Below, piece after piece: positions 35,482 through 48,300 of a stretch of 64,000 bases of DNA. Location of the stretch: the NCBI GenBank assembly GCA_921293015.1, contig OV121091.1:33340839-33404838 (forward strand), written 5' to 3'. This DNA is from Phorcus lineatus (taxonomy: Eukaryota; Mollusca; Gastropoda; Trochida; Trochidae). The notes under the pieces were generated by a model. It worked only from the letters and a program-made list of their open reading frames with translations, ran no database searches and was not told the DNA's origin. A program made the translations under genes and the position numbers. Each line of letters opens with the position of its first letter. Position 1 is the stretch's first letter.

Positions 35482-38400
35482 TGATTGGTTGCACTGAATT
35501 GGTTAATAACAGCAAAGTTGTTTCACACTTATCATTTCTGTTTGCTTAAAGAAGAGTTCATTCTTCGTACAATACCACTTAGTTCTTAATATTCAAGTTG
35601 TTGTTTCATAACTAGATTTAAAAAACTAGTTTAACAGAAATATTGCTATGAGGGGTATTCTGTGTTGTTGCAAAATTTTCACTCCAAAAGGATGGTTTTA
35701 AGATGTCAGTGTCATCTAACAGCTGTTATACCGGAAGACATCACTTTAATAATCTCTGTGAGGAGAGAATTGATAAAACAGGTTCGAATGTGTTGTAATT
35801 ATTCAGTCATGTTTTGAAGTTAAGATGTTTTGTATAGTCGCTTTGACCTCCTTCGTTTTGATCCACATCTAAAAGTCAGAGTGGAAAGTTTTTAGAAAGA
35901 AGTACTTCTATATATTTAATTCTGAACACTTTCCACAACAGATAATTGACACTAAAAAATTCTTGAAAAGTTTTCCAAATTTTCGTTCGTAGTTGTCTAT
36001 ATTCTAAAACATGAAAAAAGGTAAATAATATACTAATTTTATCAAAAAAAGGATCAAGATCTCCGCCCAGCAACATTCAGCTAATAAAATGTCAGCTGAT
36101 CTTTAGTAAGTTATTTATTCAGTGATATGTTGAGTAAAAAATTATTTCCTAAATTTAATACAATTTCATTAAGAGTATAGGTTTAAGATAGACACCTTGC
36201 GCCATGCCTAAAAAATCTCTTTCACAGTTGAGCTTACAGTTGTAGTTGGAAGTAATCTAATTACTTAGTTTACCTCCTTGCATCTAGCATTAAAAAGTAA
36301 CGTGGAGGCAGCCCACGGCTAGCTGGCACTCGCCAGGCTCTATTGATTGGGATGTCTGTACCGATGATTAAGTGTTTCACGCGCACAGTTGCGGGGGATC
36401 TGTCGCTTCCTGCATTGAACTGTCCCCCCGCAGGGAGGATTGCTGGCCGATTATATCTATATAATATCTTCCGTGTAATCATTCTAGTGCTGTTTGTTGT
36501 TAGAAGATATTCCTTGTTTTGTATGTAAGTGATTAATGTATTGTTAGTATGCTTATGTGTTGTTTTAAAAATGTTCATCTGGAAATGTCATTCTACAGTG
36601 TTTTGTTTTTGTTATGATGTTATTCAGTGTACTATAGTATATTCTGTTGTGTTTTTTGTTTTTGTAAACGTGCTTAAAGGTCATATTTATGTTGTGTACT
36701 GGTGCCTTCATGTTACATATTACATGAGGGTGTACTTTGGTGGAATTATGTGTAGTTTGAAACATGCAGTGTGAAACGTTCAAATTTTTATTTTTTCTTC
36801 ACATAAGGTTCACTGGTTTAATACTTGTAGATATTGTGTTTTGATGTTTTGGTGTGAAACATGCAATATTAAGTCCACAATTTGGAATGTCATTTCTTCA
36901 AGTTGTTCTGTGGCAGTGTACTCATGCTTTGATGTTAAAGGGGCAGATGGTATGTTGATGTGAGAGAAATATGTCATATATTGCAATTGGTGAAAATTAT
37001 TGAGAAGTACTTAATGTTGGTGAATAGTACCATTTTATGATAAATTTCTAAGTAAATTAAACCTATAAATGCTCAAGTCATGAATTTTGAATTTTCAAAA
37101 AAGGGATAATGTTCATAAGCTGTTACATGCCAGTGTGTGAAATGTATCTTTGGAGACTTATTTTTAAAGCAACCAAAAAGATAGATTTTGATTGGTAGTG
37201 TTTATGAGGTCATATGACTAGTAGACATGGCATTGAGATAAGCAAGTCGAATCACATGATTTAAAGTTTGATCAGTACTGAACATATGGAACTTTGGCAC
37301 TTTCTACATCCGAACACAATTTTATTATACAAATTTTACGATTCGTATATTTTTACAATTCGTAAATTCGTAATTCGTAATTCGTAAATTTTTCGTATGT
37401 CTCTTCAATTGGTTTATGATGATGTGGTTTGTTGTATTTTGTTGTATCACATCTTATGCATTCTATTTTATCAAAATTTTGTTTATTGATGGTATCTACA
37501 TACATGTATAGCTTGTTGTGATCTGACAGTTACCATATCTGGACCCTGATGGAGAACACAGTGGAGCTTGTCTGTGGAGCATGTATCTTCTCTCCAGAAC
37601 AAATCAATGCAAATGCAACACTAGTTTGGCAACTCATATTAACTGTCATCGCTGTTATTTATTGGTAGAATATTAAGGACCTGGAAATCAGAAACCTTAT
37701 CACCTGTTGAAGCTTCTCTTCATAGCAATAACAGAATGTGATGCCACCCTTGGTCTGCTAATTCTAGTCTCACTTACGCCAATTACTGTACACAGCTAAT
37801 GGCTGAAATACTGTCCAAGCGATAACAATAACTCACTTACTCACTCCAGTCTCACTCACCTCAGGAAGCATAATCCTGTCCTGTTTTCTCCCCTGCTAAG
37901 GGTGAAACATTACTCAAATCTGTCGAACCATTTTTTTTGCTTTCAGATCAGTGCATTTCGTATGAAATTCTGATTTAGATTTAAACCATATACATTTGAA
38001 TTTAAACCATATACATTTAGATTTCAAATTATATCCATTATTTTTTTATTTCATTTTCATTAGTCTTATATTTTCAAATGAACTAAGTGTTATCATGTGA
38101 TTTTAGTTTGGTGTATGTTTTGTTTTCCACTTAACAAAAGTGCACCTAACCGAGTGTTTTTGTACCACAAGACGTACCCTCGGTGCTCAAGGGTACAGTT
38201 TCCCCTAATCTTTGATGCCATCTAATGCCTCTTCTGGTTGTCCTGGCTGGGACTAGGACAGAAAATGATAGTCCTGATGCTGTCCTATTTGATATTATAT
38301 ATCTCCTCCTTGCCCCACACAGAGTGCAGGCTATTGGTGCAGGGTTTGTCTACTCTCAGGGAGAAATCAATGTTCTGAACTGTCTGGGTACAGAGGCTTG

Positions 38401-38774
38401 GAGCTCTAATACTCTCCTTGTAAAGAGAGGAATTTCTTCTTGAGGGCACTGAAAACTTAGTGATTTGTCTAGGGGGGGTGATGATTTGGGGAGCGAGGGG
38501 CAGTGTGCTTCGTAACATTCATAGACTGTTGACTAATCAAACCTTTTTCATGTTCCAAAAACCAAACATCGTTTTATTTCTATTGCCCTGAGTGCCAGAA
38601 GCAATTACATTATCAATGAAGGTAAGATTATTTAGCTCTTCAGGCGTGTAAGACCAGATAATCTGATTGTACTAGTCCTTCAAGTAATGCACTCGTCCAA
38701 ATGGTTAGTTCTTCAACTGGTCATAATCTGCTTTGTTGTTGATAAACACACGCTATTGCCAAGTCTTATTATGG
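35482..38774. other. Non-coding stretch with a GC-rich patch
   Basis: Mostly AT-rich. Positions 36270-36460 are GC-rich and contain a pairing tgcggggga...tccccccgca; an open minus frame there is discussed under findings. At 37330-37390 the word aattcgta repeats. At about 38475-38500 the plus frame reads GGVMIWGA, faintly like Tc1/mariner transposases. No gene recognised. Confidence 0.4.
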
Positions 38775-39086
38775 TTCACACCCAAAACCCCTACAATCTC
38801 ATTACCCCTACAACCCATTTCAACTACACTTAATGATTGCATGTTTTCTCAGTACACCTACACTCTGAGCTAGTTCTCCCCTGTTTAAGAGTGAACTCAC
38901 CCAATTAAATAAACATTCACCAAACTTAAACATGTAGTGTTATAACACAGCTTGGGTGAGTCCACTTCAAACCAGAGGGGATGCATCATCCACAATGTTT
39001 ATTTAAGACACCCCAGTTCCCCTACACTTTTTAATGGAAAAAAGTGTAGGGGTAATGAGACTGTAGGGGTAATGGGGTGACACCCT
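38775..39086. mobile_element. MITE-like element with 'acccctaca' inverted ends
   Basis: cccctacaatctcattaccc (from 38788) pairs with gggtaatgagactgtagggg near 39050-39069, and the outer flanks (tcacaccc..., ggggtgacaccc) also partly pair. No coding capacity; exact ends uncertain. Confidence 0.6.
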
Positions 39087-39442
39087 TATTATACCTCAAT
39101 AATAGGCTTGAAGCAGTAATAAAGTTATGTACCTTGTTTAGTATGCATATTACAGCACACTAATGATATTCATTTAACAAAATTAACCACTTTGTTAAAG
39201 ATAATGAGTAGGGTCGATATATCCTAGACTCTTAGAAGAGTATGGGTTCATAACCTGTTGAACTTGTTTACTCCAAAAACTACTCATATCAACAAGATTG
39301 TTCCATGTGATGCAATGTAAGAGGCTCAGCGTTGTATAAAACTGGTATTGCTCTCGACTTGTGGTATTAGTACATAACCTGTCTGGAATCCAAACACCCA
39401 ACATGTATGTGTATAATAAAGATTATTTGAGAAAGGAGATCA

Positions 39443-39496
<54 letters not shown>
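39443..39496. repeat. ATACAT hexanucleotide microsatellite, nine copies
   Basis: Uninterrupted atacat units. Confidence 0.95.
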
Positions 39497-39497
<1 letters not shown>

Positions 39498-39789
39498 GTA
39501 TGAGCTTATTACTTGAATAACTTGTACTAAATAGCTTCCTGTAATTGGAACATCATTTTCCTTCTTTCTGTTCTCTTCTGTCCATCTTGTGTAGATAATA
39601 TTTAATGTTCATGTAGGGAGAGGGTGTTCTAATTGTGTAACTTGTACCTCATCTCACAAATGAAACATGTTTAAAACTTAACAAAAGCTCACACTGTTAT
39701 TGCTTACATATTGAAGATAAAAGTGTTTTCTGATGTCGGAAGGTCACATTAATTCTGCCAGGCTGTTAGGATTTTCATGTCATGTCATG

Positions 39790-40203
39790 CATACAAACAG
39801 ACAGAAAGCTGCACATACAGATGCCACACAGACATACAAAGCTGCACATATGGAGGCCACACAGACATACAAAGCTGCACATATGGACGCCACACAGACG
39901 TACAATGATGCACATACGGACGCCACACGGACGTACAAAGATGCACATACGGACGCCACACGGACGTACAAAAATGCACATACAGACGCCACACAGACGT
40001 TCAAAGCTGCACATACAGACGCCAAACAGACATAAATAGATGCAAATACAGATGCCACACAGACATACAAAGCTGCACATACAGACGCCACACAGACATA
40101 CAAAGCTGTACATACAGATGCCACTCAGGCATACAAAGCTGCACATACGGACGTCACACAGACATACAAAGCTGCACATACAGATGCCACACAGACGTAC
40201 AGA
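39790..40203. repeat. 33-bp minisatellite, about twelve copies
   Basis: Unit: acatacaaagctgcacatac followed by agatgccacacag, with base changes such as gga(c)gcc and acgtac. Because 33 is divisible by three, long frames stay open on both strands. On the plus strand they read an 11-residue repeat, AAHTDATQTYK. All are most simply by-products of the repeat. Confidence 0.9.
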
Positions 40204-43200
40204 GGGGCATGACAATATTACAGTACATAGTCACAGTGATCATGTGCAGTTACACAAGCATGAGGTTTTAGTGTCCCGATTCATTGCCAGGTTTTTTCTA
40301 TCTCTAATGCTTTAGATCAGTCATACAGAAAATCCTGGGCTTGAATTAGCTCCGAAAGGTAGAGGATTAATGTTGAATACCCTTTAGGTTTAAGAAGCAT
40401 TCAAAGCAGGTTAATCCTGTTTATATTTATCAAGTTGTTTTGCCAGTTTGTAGATAGTTGGTCATACAGGTTCCCCCTCAGGCCATTGTTCATTACCACC
40501 TGTTAGAAAGGAATTAGTTTTGTGCTTAATTACTCTTTACATGCTATGAGAGCCTAATTAGGGTTTAGAAATAAGTGTTACTAACCACTGAGTCATGTAT
40601 GGTAACAGTTGTTCATGTAGCTCATGTATAGTTCTAATTCTTTACGTGAATGGATAATATATCTCGAGACTTCAGATCATCAATTTGTCAGTTCGTAGCA
40701 TCATTCTGTAAGATTTTGTCTCGTTTGAACTAAGATTTTTTTGGAGAACAAGTTCATGAATTATTTTATATCCTGAAACATTATATTTTGCTTGAATCTA
40801 AAATTTGTGGCTTTTAACTGCATTTATTTATCAATGGTTGTAAGGGGATCAAAGCTCAAATGTTGACCATATGCCCTTATCTAATCAATTATTTGTTTTG
40901 AATATTAAATTTTCCATCTTTTATTCTGATAATTTGGTTAGATGTTAAATTGATTAGGTGATAAAGATGTTAGGATTTTTTTTTTTCACTTTACATTTTG
41001 AAAATTATAAATTTCCAGTAAATTCAAAGTTACATTAAATCAAAAAGGAAAAGAATGCTTTTCCTTCCTGAAAGGAAAAGAACCTCATCACCTGATTTTG
41101 TTTCAGTTACAAATATCCTTATTTCAATGTGTTTTCTGTCAATTCATGAAATACCAGAAAATTCGTCAAAGAGAAGTCCTTTTTTTTTGTTATTCTTTTT
41201 TCTCTTATTTTGTCACCTTGGACAAATTGCTTTTTGCTGACATAGCATCATTTCCTGGCAGTCTTCTCATGCCAATAAAATAACTTGATTAAAATGGGTT
41301 TTCTAACAGTTCCTTTGTCAAGGAATAATTGAATTTGAAATAAAAAAGACCTCCATGGTAAAGCTGAATTATTCATTCCAATCACAGTATGCGAACAGAT
41401 CGCTTTTTCCAATATGTCAGATTTCCAACAATGTTCTTTTTAATACTGATTTTCAGTAAAAAAACATGTGATAGGCAACAAAATAAGCAAAAAGTATCAT
41501 TCTTACAAATTTGTTTACAAGTTTTGAGAAAAATTGTATATTATTGATGTGATGGCTGTACCAACATTGTAATATCACAACTAAACTTCGGTGATGCAGA
41601 AGTATAACACTATTTTGATATTTCTTTTGACTATAAAACTACAGAATCTTCCTAAAGATAAATATATATAGAGGATACTAAACAACCTTCCATTTGATAT
41701 TATTTTTGTTAAACGAATTAACTATCTACTATAGATAAATGAAAGCGAGTTTTATTCAAAATCATTCACGGGTATTAAGAAATTTTGTATACTCTACACG
41801 GGTGAGTAATATATAAAATTTAATTCTTATATTTCCTGTAGGATTTGGTTTTCTGCAATGCAGGTATTCTTTTTACAAATTCCATGAGCAAAATGTTATT
41901 GATTTTTAGATATATTTATGTTGTTGTAATCCTATATACCTTAGCCTCCAGAAAACAAGAAAATATAATGTTTTCTTATAAGGAAGTGTTAACACATAAT
42001 AAAATAAATAAGTAAAATAAATAAATGGTGTGTTTTTATGTATCAAATGAGTTTTTCAAGCATAAACATATTGAATTATTTGGTGCAGGATTTTCAGGTG
42101 AAAGAATCATATTAACATAATCAAAAAGCTGTTAAAATTTTTCATTGTATTTACATTAAAACATAAAAAAGAATTGTGCTTCACCTTTTTTTGATTTTAC
42201 ATTAAAAAATGAAAAGAATTGTGCTTAACCTTTTCATTTGTTGAATTTACATTAAACATGAAGAGAATAGTGCTTCACTGTTCAATGAAATAAAAAAGAA
42301 CTTGGTGTCATATACTCAGGAGGAGGGAGACTGCAGTGATTATCACATTGTACTCTTGATCAAGATGTGTCAGGTTCGAATGCTACTATGGTCCCACTGT
42401 GTTTATCAGCCATATAGAACCATATGACATTGAATTGTTTACTTTTGTCTTATATTTTTAATTCTTGACCCTATACCGCTTATATACATAATTCTACACC
42501 ACTACTTTTTATTTCTTTTCTATGCTATTCTTCGCCTTTTCAAACCTCTGAGATAATGAGACATTGTAAAGTCATCCTTCTGAGTTATTCTCATATTTTG
42601 TTTAAAATGAATGCTTGAATGAGTCAACTTTAAATTCTAAATGATCTTGAGAATAATGAGTAAGTACAAATGCCAATTTGTGATTAGATCAATTCAACCT
42701 GATTAACCAGACAACAGAGTATTGGAGCCCATCAAGCCACTGTGTCAATATGCAGCATGCTCTGTTTACATATTGCATATCATTGTCAGTCTGCAAGCGT
42801 CAGTACACTGCATAAAAGCTCACTGATACTGGAATCACTCTGTCCAGGACTTGTTTGTAAGAGTCAAAAATGTCCTTGCAGTTGGTTGGGCATGCTAGGA
42901 ATACTGAGTTATACAAATATGGAAGTCCCAAGGGATTGACCAATCGTTGCTCAGATAATCCATGGTTGAGTGAGATGTGAGGCCAGCATTGATTGGAGAA
43001 GGGGAGATCACTGAAGGGACTTTTGTCCAACAACACTGTTATGGATGGTTTCACAAGATGCTTTAATAAATCATCTGTTATCATCCTTGTATTCTTCCTT
43101 GAAGTATTGATAGGTTGATATTGAATTTTGGCTGGTAGTCATTGGTTCTGAATAGAGAAGTAAAGGAAGAATTTCATGTAATGATAGAGACCAAATACAG

Positions 43201-43265
43201 ACACTGCCAGACAGTTTCAAAGATTCTTCTGTTGATAGTATGCAGCAAGAGATTAGTAGAGCTGT
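40204..43265. other. Non-coding stretch, nothing named
   Basis: Very AT-rich. Near 42130-42290 a ~60-base word (acattaaa.atgaa.agaa.tgtgcttcac) recurs three times. A B-box-like GGTTCGAATGC lies near 42373, without an A box I trust. No gene seen. Confidence 0.45.
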
Positions 43266-43430
43266 TTGAGTGGCATTCTAGAAGTTGTCAGTATAAGGAA
43301 GACAATTTTATTGATTATCAACTTCTTTATTATACTGATAGCTTGAAAACGGTATGAGAAGCTATACCGAAACGTCGCTATCAGTATAATAAGGAAGTTG
43401 ATAATCCATAAAATTCCTTGTCTTCCTAAA
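43258..43430. mobile_element. Fold-back element D, copy 1
   Basis: The arms (about 43297-43343 and 43376-43426) pair over about 45 bases, centred on tcaacttctttattatactg. The loop has its own stem, GGTAT...ATACC, followed by CGAAACGTCGC. The left flank tttgagtggcattct is shared, inverted, with the copy at 61577. The loop word recalls Penelope-like or hammerhead-associated repeats (recall only). Confidence 0.7.
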
Positions 43431-44291
43431 GAGATTAGTAGTTAAATTTAGGAAACCTTATTTGCATGATTAAGGTGGAAGTTAATGATATAATATAGCT
43501 TTCTCTGTCAGCTGTTTAATATTAATCAACCATATATGGGTAGTCATTCAGATGAAAATATTGTTGTAAGTGATGATTCATTATGAAATGTTTTTGCAAT
43601 TTTTTATTGAAAATCTCTCAAAAGTCTTGGCACAAATACAATAACCTCTCAGTCAGTTAAAATTCAAAGTTCAAATGTTTTCAACGTAATATTGTATGTA
43701 CCTATCAAGGAATCAAAATCCATAACACAAAATTATATCTGTCAACAGTGATTAGATAAAAAATTTCTACTGTCAAGGGAACCAAGAACTAGGTTTGTAT
43801 AACCATATTTTCAGAGAAATCATAGGGTTTCTTCTATTCACGTTGAAACCCTACCAAGATTTGTAATGTCATGTTCATTGTTAGATGATTTTCACCAATG
43901 AAGTATGTTTGTGTTGAGTGATAGTTTGTAAGTTAATCTATATAGATGTTCTCGGCATTTCCGTTTTTTGTTGTATTTGTAAAATAATTATCTCCATTAT
44001 GTATGCATACGAGTTGAGATTTGTGAGATCAGTGGTAAAAATATTTATTTTCCAGAAATTTCTCTCCTTTAATAACCTCATTTAGATTTATCATTAAGAA
44101 GCCAATCAAGGGCGTTCTTTAGGTGCTTTGTTGTCTTCACCATTACATACTGAGATGGTCAATGCAGCCTTGCAATAATTTATAGCTGAACTATTACTGA
44201 CCTATTACTCTGAAAGTCTTCAGGTATCAGCAACATGAAATAACCAAATGAGATCATGTGTACTCAATTCTTCTAATCTTCGATGAATGCA
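43431..44291. other. Non-coding stretch, nothing named
   Basis: AT-rich, no frame or repeat recognised. Confidence 0.4.
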
Positions 44292-44556
44292 CATCTTGCT
44301 ACATCAGCGTATTTGTCTCCGCCTAGCTCCATCATGTACCCTGATATCCCACGGCTTAAAACGCTCGGGGTATATGATGGCTATTTATAGCCTACATTAA
44401 CATTTGTTTGAATTCTCACCTGGGTGGTGCCACTATTGCTGAATGCGAGTCATTTCATTGGCTTGCTATGTTTAGCTATACAAGCGTTTTCGGCTGAAGG
44501 ATATCAGGGTATATGATGGAGCTAGGCCGAGACAAATACGAGGATGTAGCAAGATG
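44292..44556. mobile_element. MITE family C, copy 2
   Basis: 58-base terminal inverted repeats starting CATCTTGCTACATC and reaching ...ACCCTGATATCC, with about five mismatches. It is flanked by perfect 9-base direct repeats ATGAATGCA (44283-44291 and 44557-44565). 9-bp target duplications fit Mutator-like transposases. No coding capacity. Confidence 0.9.
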
Positions 44557-44682
44557 ATGAATGCAAGAAAAGAAAATGAAGTTATAAAAGGATCAATGTA
44601 ATTGATTATCAAAACAGTGCAACTGAGGTGTGGTTGGTGCAACAAGATTTCTTCCCAGGTTACACCATATATATTACATATT

Positions 44683-45165
44683 AGTGGTGTAACGAATCAT
44701 CGATAGTATTGATGTTTCATATTCTACTGCGTAATACGAGTGCATCAATACAAATTTAGACAATATATCAGGATATTTATACCATGAGGGTCCATGATAC
44801 ATCGATGCCCCCCATTAGAGAAAATATTTTCTGATACTTTTAACTTAATTTGTTTCGAACAAATAAGTATATAAGCTGACAAAGTTTTTATTCTATTCTA
44901 GAGATTACATTGATCAGATTTACAGAAAATATATAGTAATTCTGATTTTTATCTGCAATTTCACAGTCTCTATGATTTTGTGATTTCAATTCATGTAATA
45001 TTTTTGTCAGTTTGGTTGATAAGATAAGTTTTTTTACTTATCTATTCTTCTTTCATAAACTATAGAAAATTGGGATACCTATTATATTGCAACAATGGTA
45101 TCGTGATGTTAATCGTCTTGCATGTGCCTTGGGAATACTTCCATTTTATATATCGTCCCGCCTAA
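44683..45165 (+). mobile_element. Dispersed element B, copy 2
   Basis: Begins agtggtgtaacgaatcatcg and ends tatatcgtcccgcctaa. Colinear with 60484-60977 at roughly 75-80% by eye; non-coding. Confidence 0.75.
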
Positions 45166-45178
45166 TATATGTGATATA

Positions 45179-45182
<4 letters not shown>

Positions 45183-45214
<32 letters not shown>

Positions 45215-45295
45215 TGTATGTATGTATGTATGTATGTATGTATGTATGTATGTATGTATGTATATATGTATGTATGTATGTATGCATGTATATGT
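45183..45295. repeat. TATG tetranucleotide microsatellite, about 110 bp
   Basis: tatg/gtat units nearly without interruption, directly next to the right end of element B. The Tyr/Cys/Met/Val and Thr/Tyr/Ile/His frames over it are artefacts. Confidence 0.95.
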
Positions 45296-47559
45296 GTATA
45301 CATATGTAATCATTTACTTTACCAAAAGCAGCCAAGAGGCATAGAGAAAGGTGCCTGTGATGTGGAACAGCATTTCAATAATAAATTGATTTTATGAGCT
45401 ATCATTGCCAAGGGTATGACAGGTGAAGTACTTATCCTTATTGGTGTACATAAATATCATGTTGTTGTTTTCCCACAACGCTCCATTAGACATATGTCTC
45501 ATATATCAAGCTTTCACCATTAGCTGGTGGATTTGTTAAACCATCTGTGCATCATGTCTGGTTTTGCCAATGGAAAACCAACAAAATCACAAAACATGAC
45601 AGTATCTTCAAAAGAATAAAAAGGTTCAGAGAGGAACCAAGACAATTTGAATCATGATTGATCTTAATCCCAATTTTGTAAATCCATGATTTTAGTTTTA
45701 TGGTCAGAGGTCGGCAGTTGGATGATTGATAACATCTTCAAAGGAAGCAATTATTTCTTAAAGAAACAAAAGATTAAGCTCAAAGATGATTTTCATCTTT
45801 TAATAATTTTGTCATCACTCATTCTGAAGCTGTGATGCTGTTAACAGATTTATCACTTCATTTCGTTCTCCCATTTGATCAGTTCTGTCCTCTATCACTT
45901 TATCTTAATTATTCAATTAATATTTTAAAAACAGTTTGTATTGATATTTGCTGAAAATGTATTAACCCATAAATGTGTTAACAAGGCATTATAAAATTAA
46001 ACACTATGGATTAAAGGTAATTAAGAATGCAAGATTTGAACCAGGTTCACTTTCAAGATGTCTTCATTTTAGCTCATCGTGTGTAAAGCCCCAATTGGCT
46101 AATGACACAGCATCTGTTGTCTTTCTGTCATACGTTTGACCTTCCATCAATAAACTCTTTGCATTTTCACTTCTAATCAATAATCACTTGCTGTTCAAGG
46201 TGGCTGAACTCTGACTATTGTGCAAAATGGGTTTATAAAATGAAGATTTAACTCAGTTGCACTAAAGACTTGAGGCACCACAACCAAAACTTGTAGCTGT
46301 CTTCAACTCAAGGACAAAATGCCCTAGAAATGTTTAACTTTGACTGCCTTGCAGATTCAAAATGAATTGAAGATTTGGTTACTCTATAGACATATGATAA
46401 TGGTCATAATGAAGATTAAGAAATGTAAACACGATTTCTAAATGCACTAATATTATTAACCTTGCTTCTACACTCCATCGTACATGAAACTTCCTTTATC
46501 ACATCCTTTATCCTCCTTAATCAGCACACATTTCTTTCTAGCCTACTTCAAATACAACCACATCATTTATCCATTTATACCCCAAATTCTGTTTGTCAAT
46601 TTCACATCAAAGAAGTCAATTTTAGCAAATCTGAATTCTTTTCCTGCTTATGTAGGATATTTTATTCGAAAGCAACAACCTTCTTGTCTTGCAACCTGAA
46701 AGCCTATTTATGTTTGACAAGCCTTTATGTGATGTGACCATGCTTGATGCTTATTTCATGAGAGTAGACGTCAATATACATTTGGCAAGTCAACTCTATT
46801 ACTGATTGATAACTCCCAGTAATGAAAATAAAACACTTCGCTGCACTCTCAAGGACTTAAATGGAGATCTCAATATCTAGCACCTTGTAGAAATGATGTT
46901 TTTATGTTGTTTTGGTTTTAATATGTGAACATATGACTGTGATATCATGATTATTAGAAAAGATAAGGTAAAACTTTATTACGGGAATTTGTTTCACATC
47001 AAACAGAGCATGACTTGAAATAATGGAAAGATGTGTGACAATTTTAAAAAATGAATTATTAAATACGTACAAATATTAAATCAATACACCTGGTAACAGA
47101 AACATCCAATGAAGAAGACAGAAGAAGAGGAGGATGAAACGATATGGCTTTTGTCTAAAATTTTGGAATGTTGGAAATTTGACTGCTATGATTATGATAT
47201 TATATTTTTGAAAAAAGTTGATTAAATTTATGTATACATAACTTTAAACAGCGCAGCAGATTTATAGCTTTAGCACTTGGGATCTAGTTTTACAACTTAC
47301 ATACTTTTCTTAAAATTTTGCTGTTCTGATTATAATTTTAAGATTTTCTCAACATTAATTTATCTTCAGCATCAAACTAGCTTGATTATCAGAAGTGGAG
47401 ATAAATACACAGTTAAGTATTTAGTAGGTCGTGGCTGCTATCATTTTATTTTCTCTGTTTTTCACCTCTCTGCTGCGTTTTTCACCAATACATTGTGTTT
47501 AGCTTCAACTTTGTCCCACTAAAGTTTTCAGATTTCATATACACAACTTCTTACTTATA
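45296..47559. other. Non-coding stretch, nothing named
   Basis: AT-rich; short overlapping frames at 46462-46737 lack any recognisable domain. Confidence 0.4.
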
Positions 47560-48300
47560 CCCAGGGAAAAATGTTTTGACATACTCTCATTGACAGTCAA
47601 AGGTCAAGGTCACCAATGGTAATCAAATCCATAAAAAAATTTTTTTAAATGATTACTTGAAAGGTTAGGGTGCTATGAAGCTCTTATTTAATGTGTATCA
47701 AGTATGGAGAAGTACCAAATTTTGGTAAGGTTTTCGCTACCATTGGTCAAAGTTAAGGTCAAGATGAGGTCATGACATTTGCATGAGTTTGTGAAAATGC
47801 TATATTTTAACTATTTACACTTTTGATCATTAAATGATTGTTGTAGTCAATAAAAAGTTATTGTTGTTTGTGTGGTCTTATATGTTAAAAGTCAAGGTCA
47901 TGAGATAAGGAGTATCATGGCAACTTTTTTTTCAAATAAAATTTTGAAATGAGAAATAGTTATTAAGAATTCATAGTAACCATTTATTGATACCCTTTGG
48001 GAATTCTTTTAATATGTTGCTGTTCAAGGTTTTTAGTAATGAAATCATTGAAAATTCCTTGTAAACACAGTGACTTGAAGAGTTTTGGTGCTACGAGCTT
48101 GTTATTTGGTATATATCAAGTATGGAGAAGTACCAAGATTTGAATATCAAAGGTCAAGGTCAGCAGTTAAGGCTTAGTGAAATTTTGACATAAGAAATAG
48201 CATTTTGAGATTTTAGATTAATCATTTAGTGATTAAACCCCCTGGGGATTCTTTTAACATGTTTACATCCTGGGTTGGACTTTAAAGTAACAAGTTCTGA
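47560..48300. repeat. Diverged direct repeat, period about 417, with 'aaggtcaaggtca' words
   Basis: The block cttgaaaggttagggtgcta ... tatcaagtatggagaagtac from about 47658 recurs from about 48074. 'gtcaaaggtcaaggtcacc'-type words flank both. Widely seen as dispersed repeats in marine invertebrates (recall). Confidence 0.65.

Noticed and set aside
38475-38520. Tc1/mariner transposase fragment (GGVMIWGA)
   Set aside because: Only about eight residues resemble the family and stops surround them; too short to call.
42325-42400. Second tRNA-like sequence with GGTTCGAATGC
   Set aside because: The B box is imperfect and no convincing A box or cloverleaf is present.
43330-43390. Hammerhead ribozyme in the loop of fold-back element D
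   Set aside because: Only the CGAAACGTC side is present; the CTGATGA core is not intact (cggtatga), so a working ribozyme cannot be claimed.
45087-45397. Tyr/Val/Cys/Met-rich and Thr/Tyr/Ile/His-rich frames
   Set aside because: Direct translations of the TATG microsatellite.
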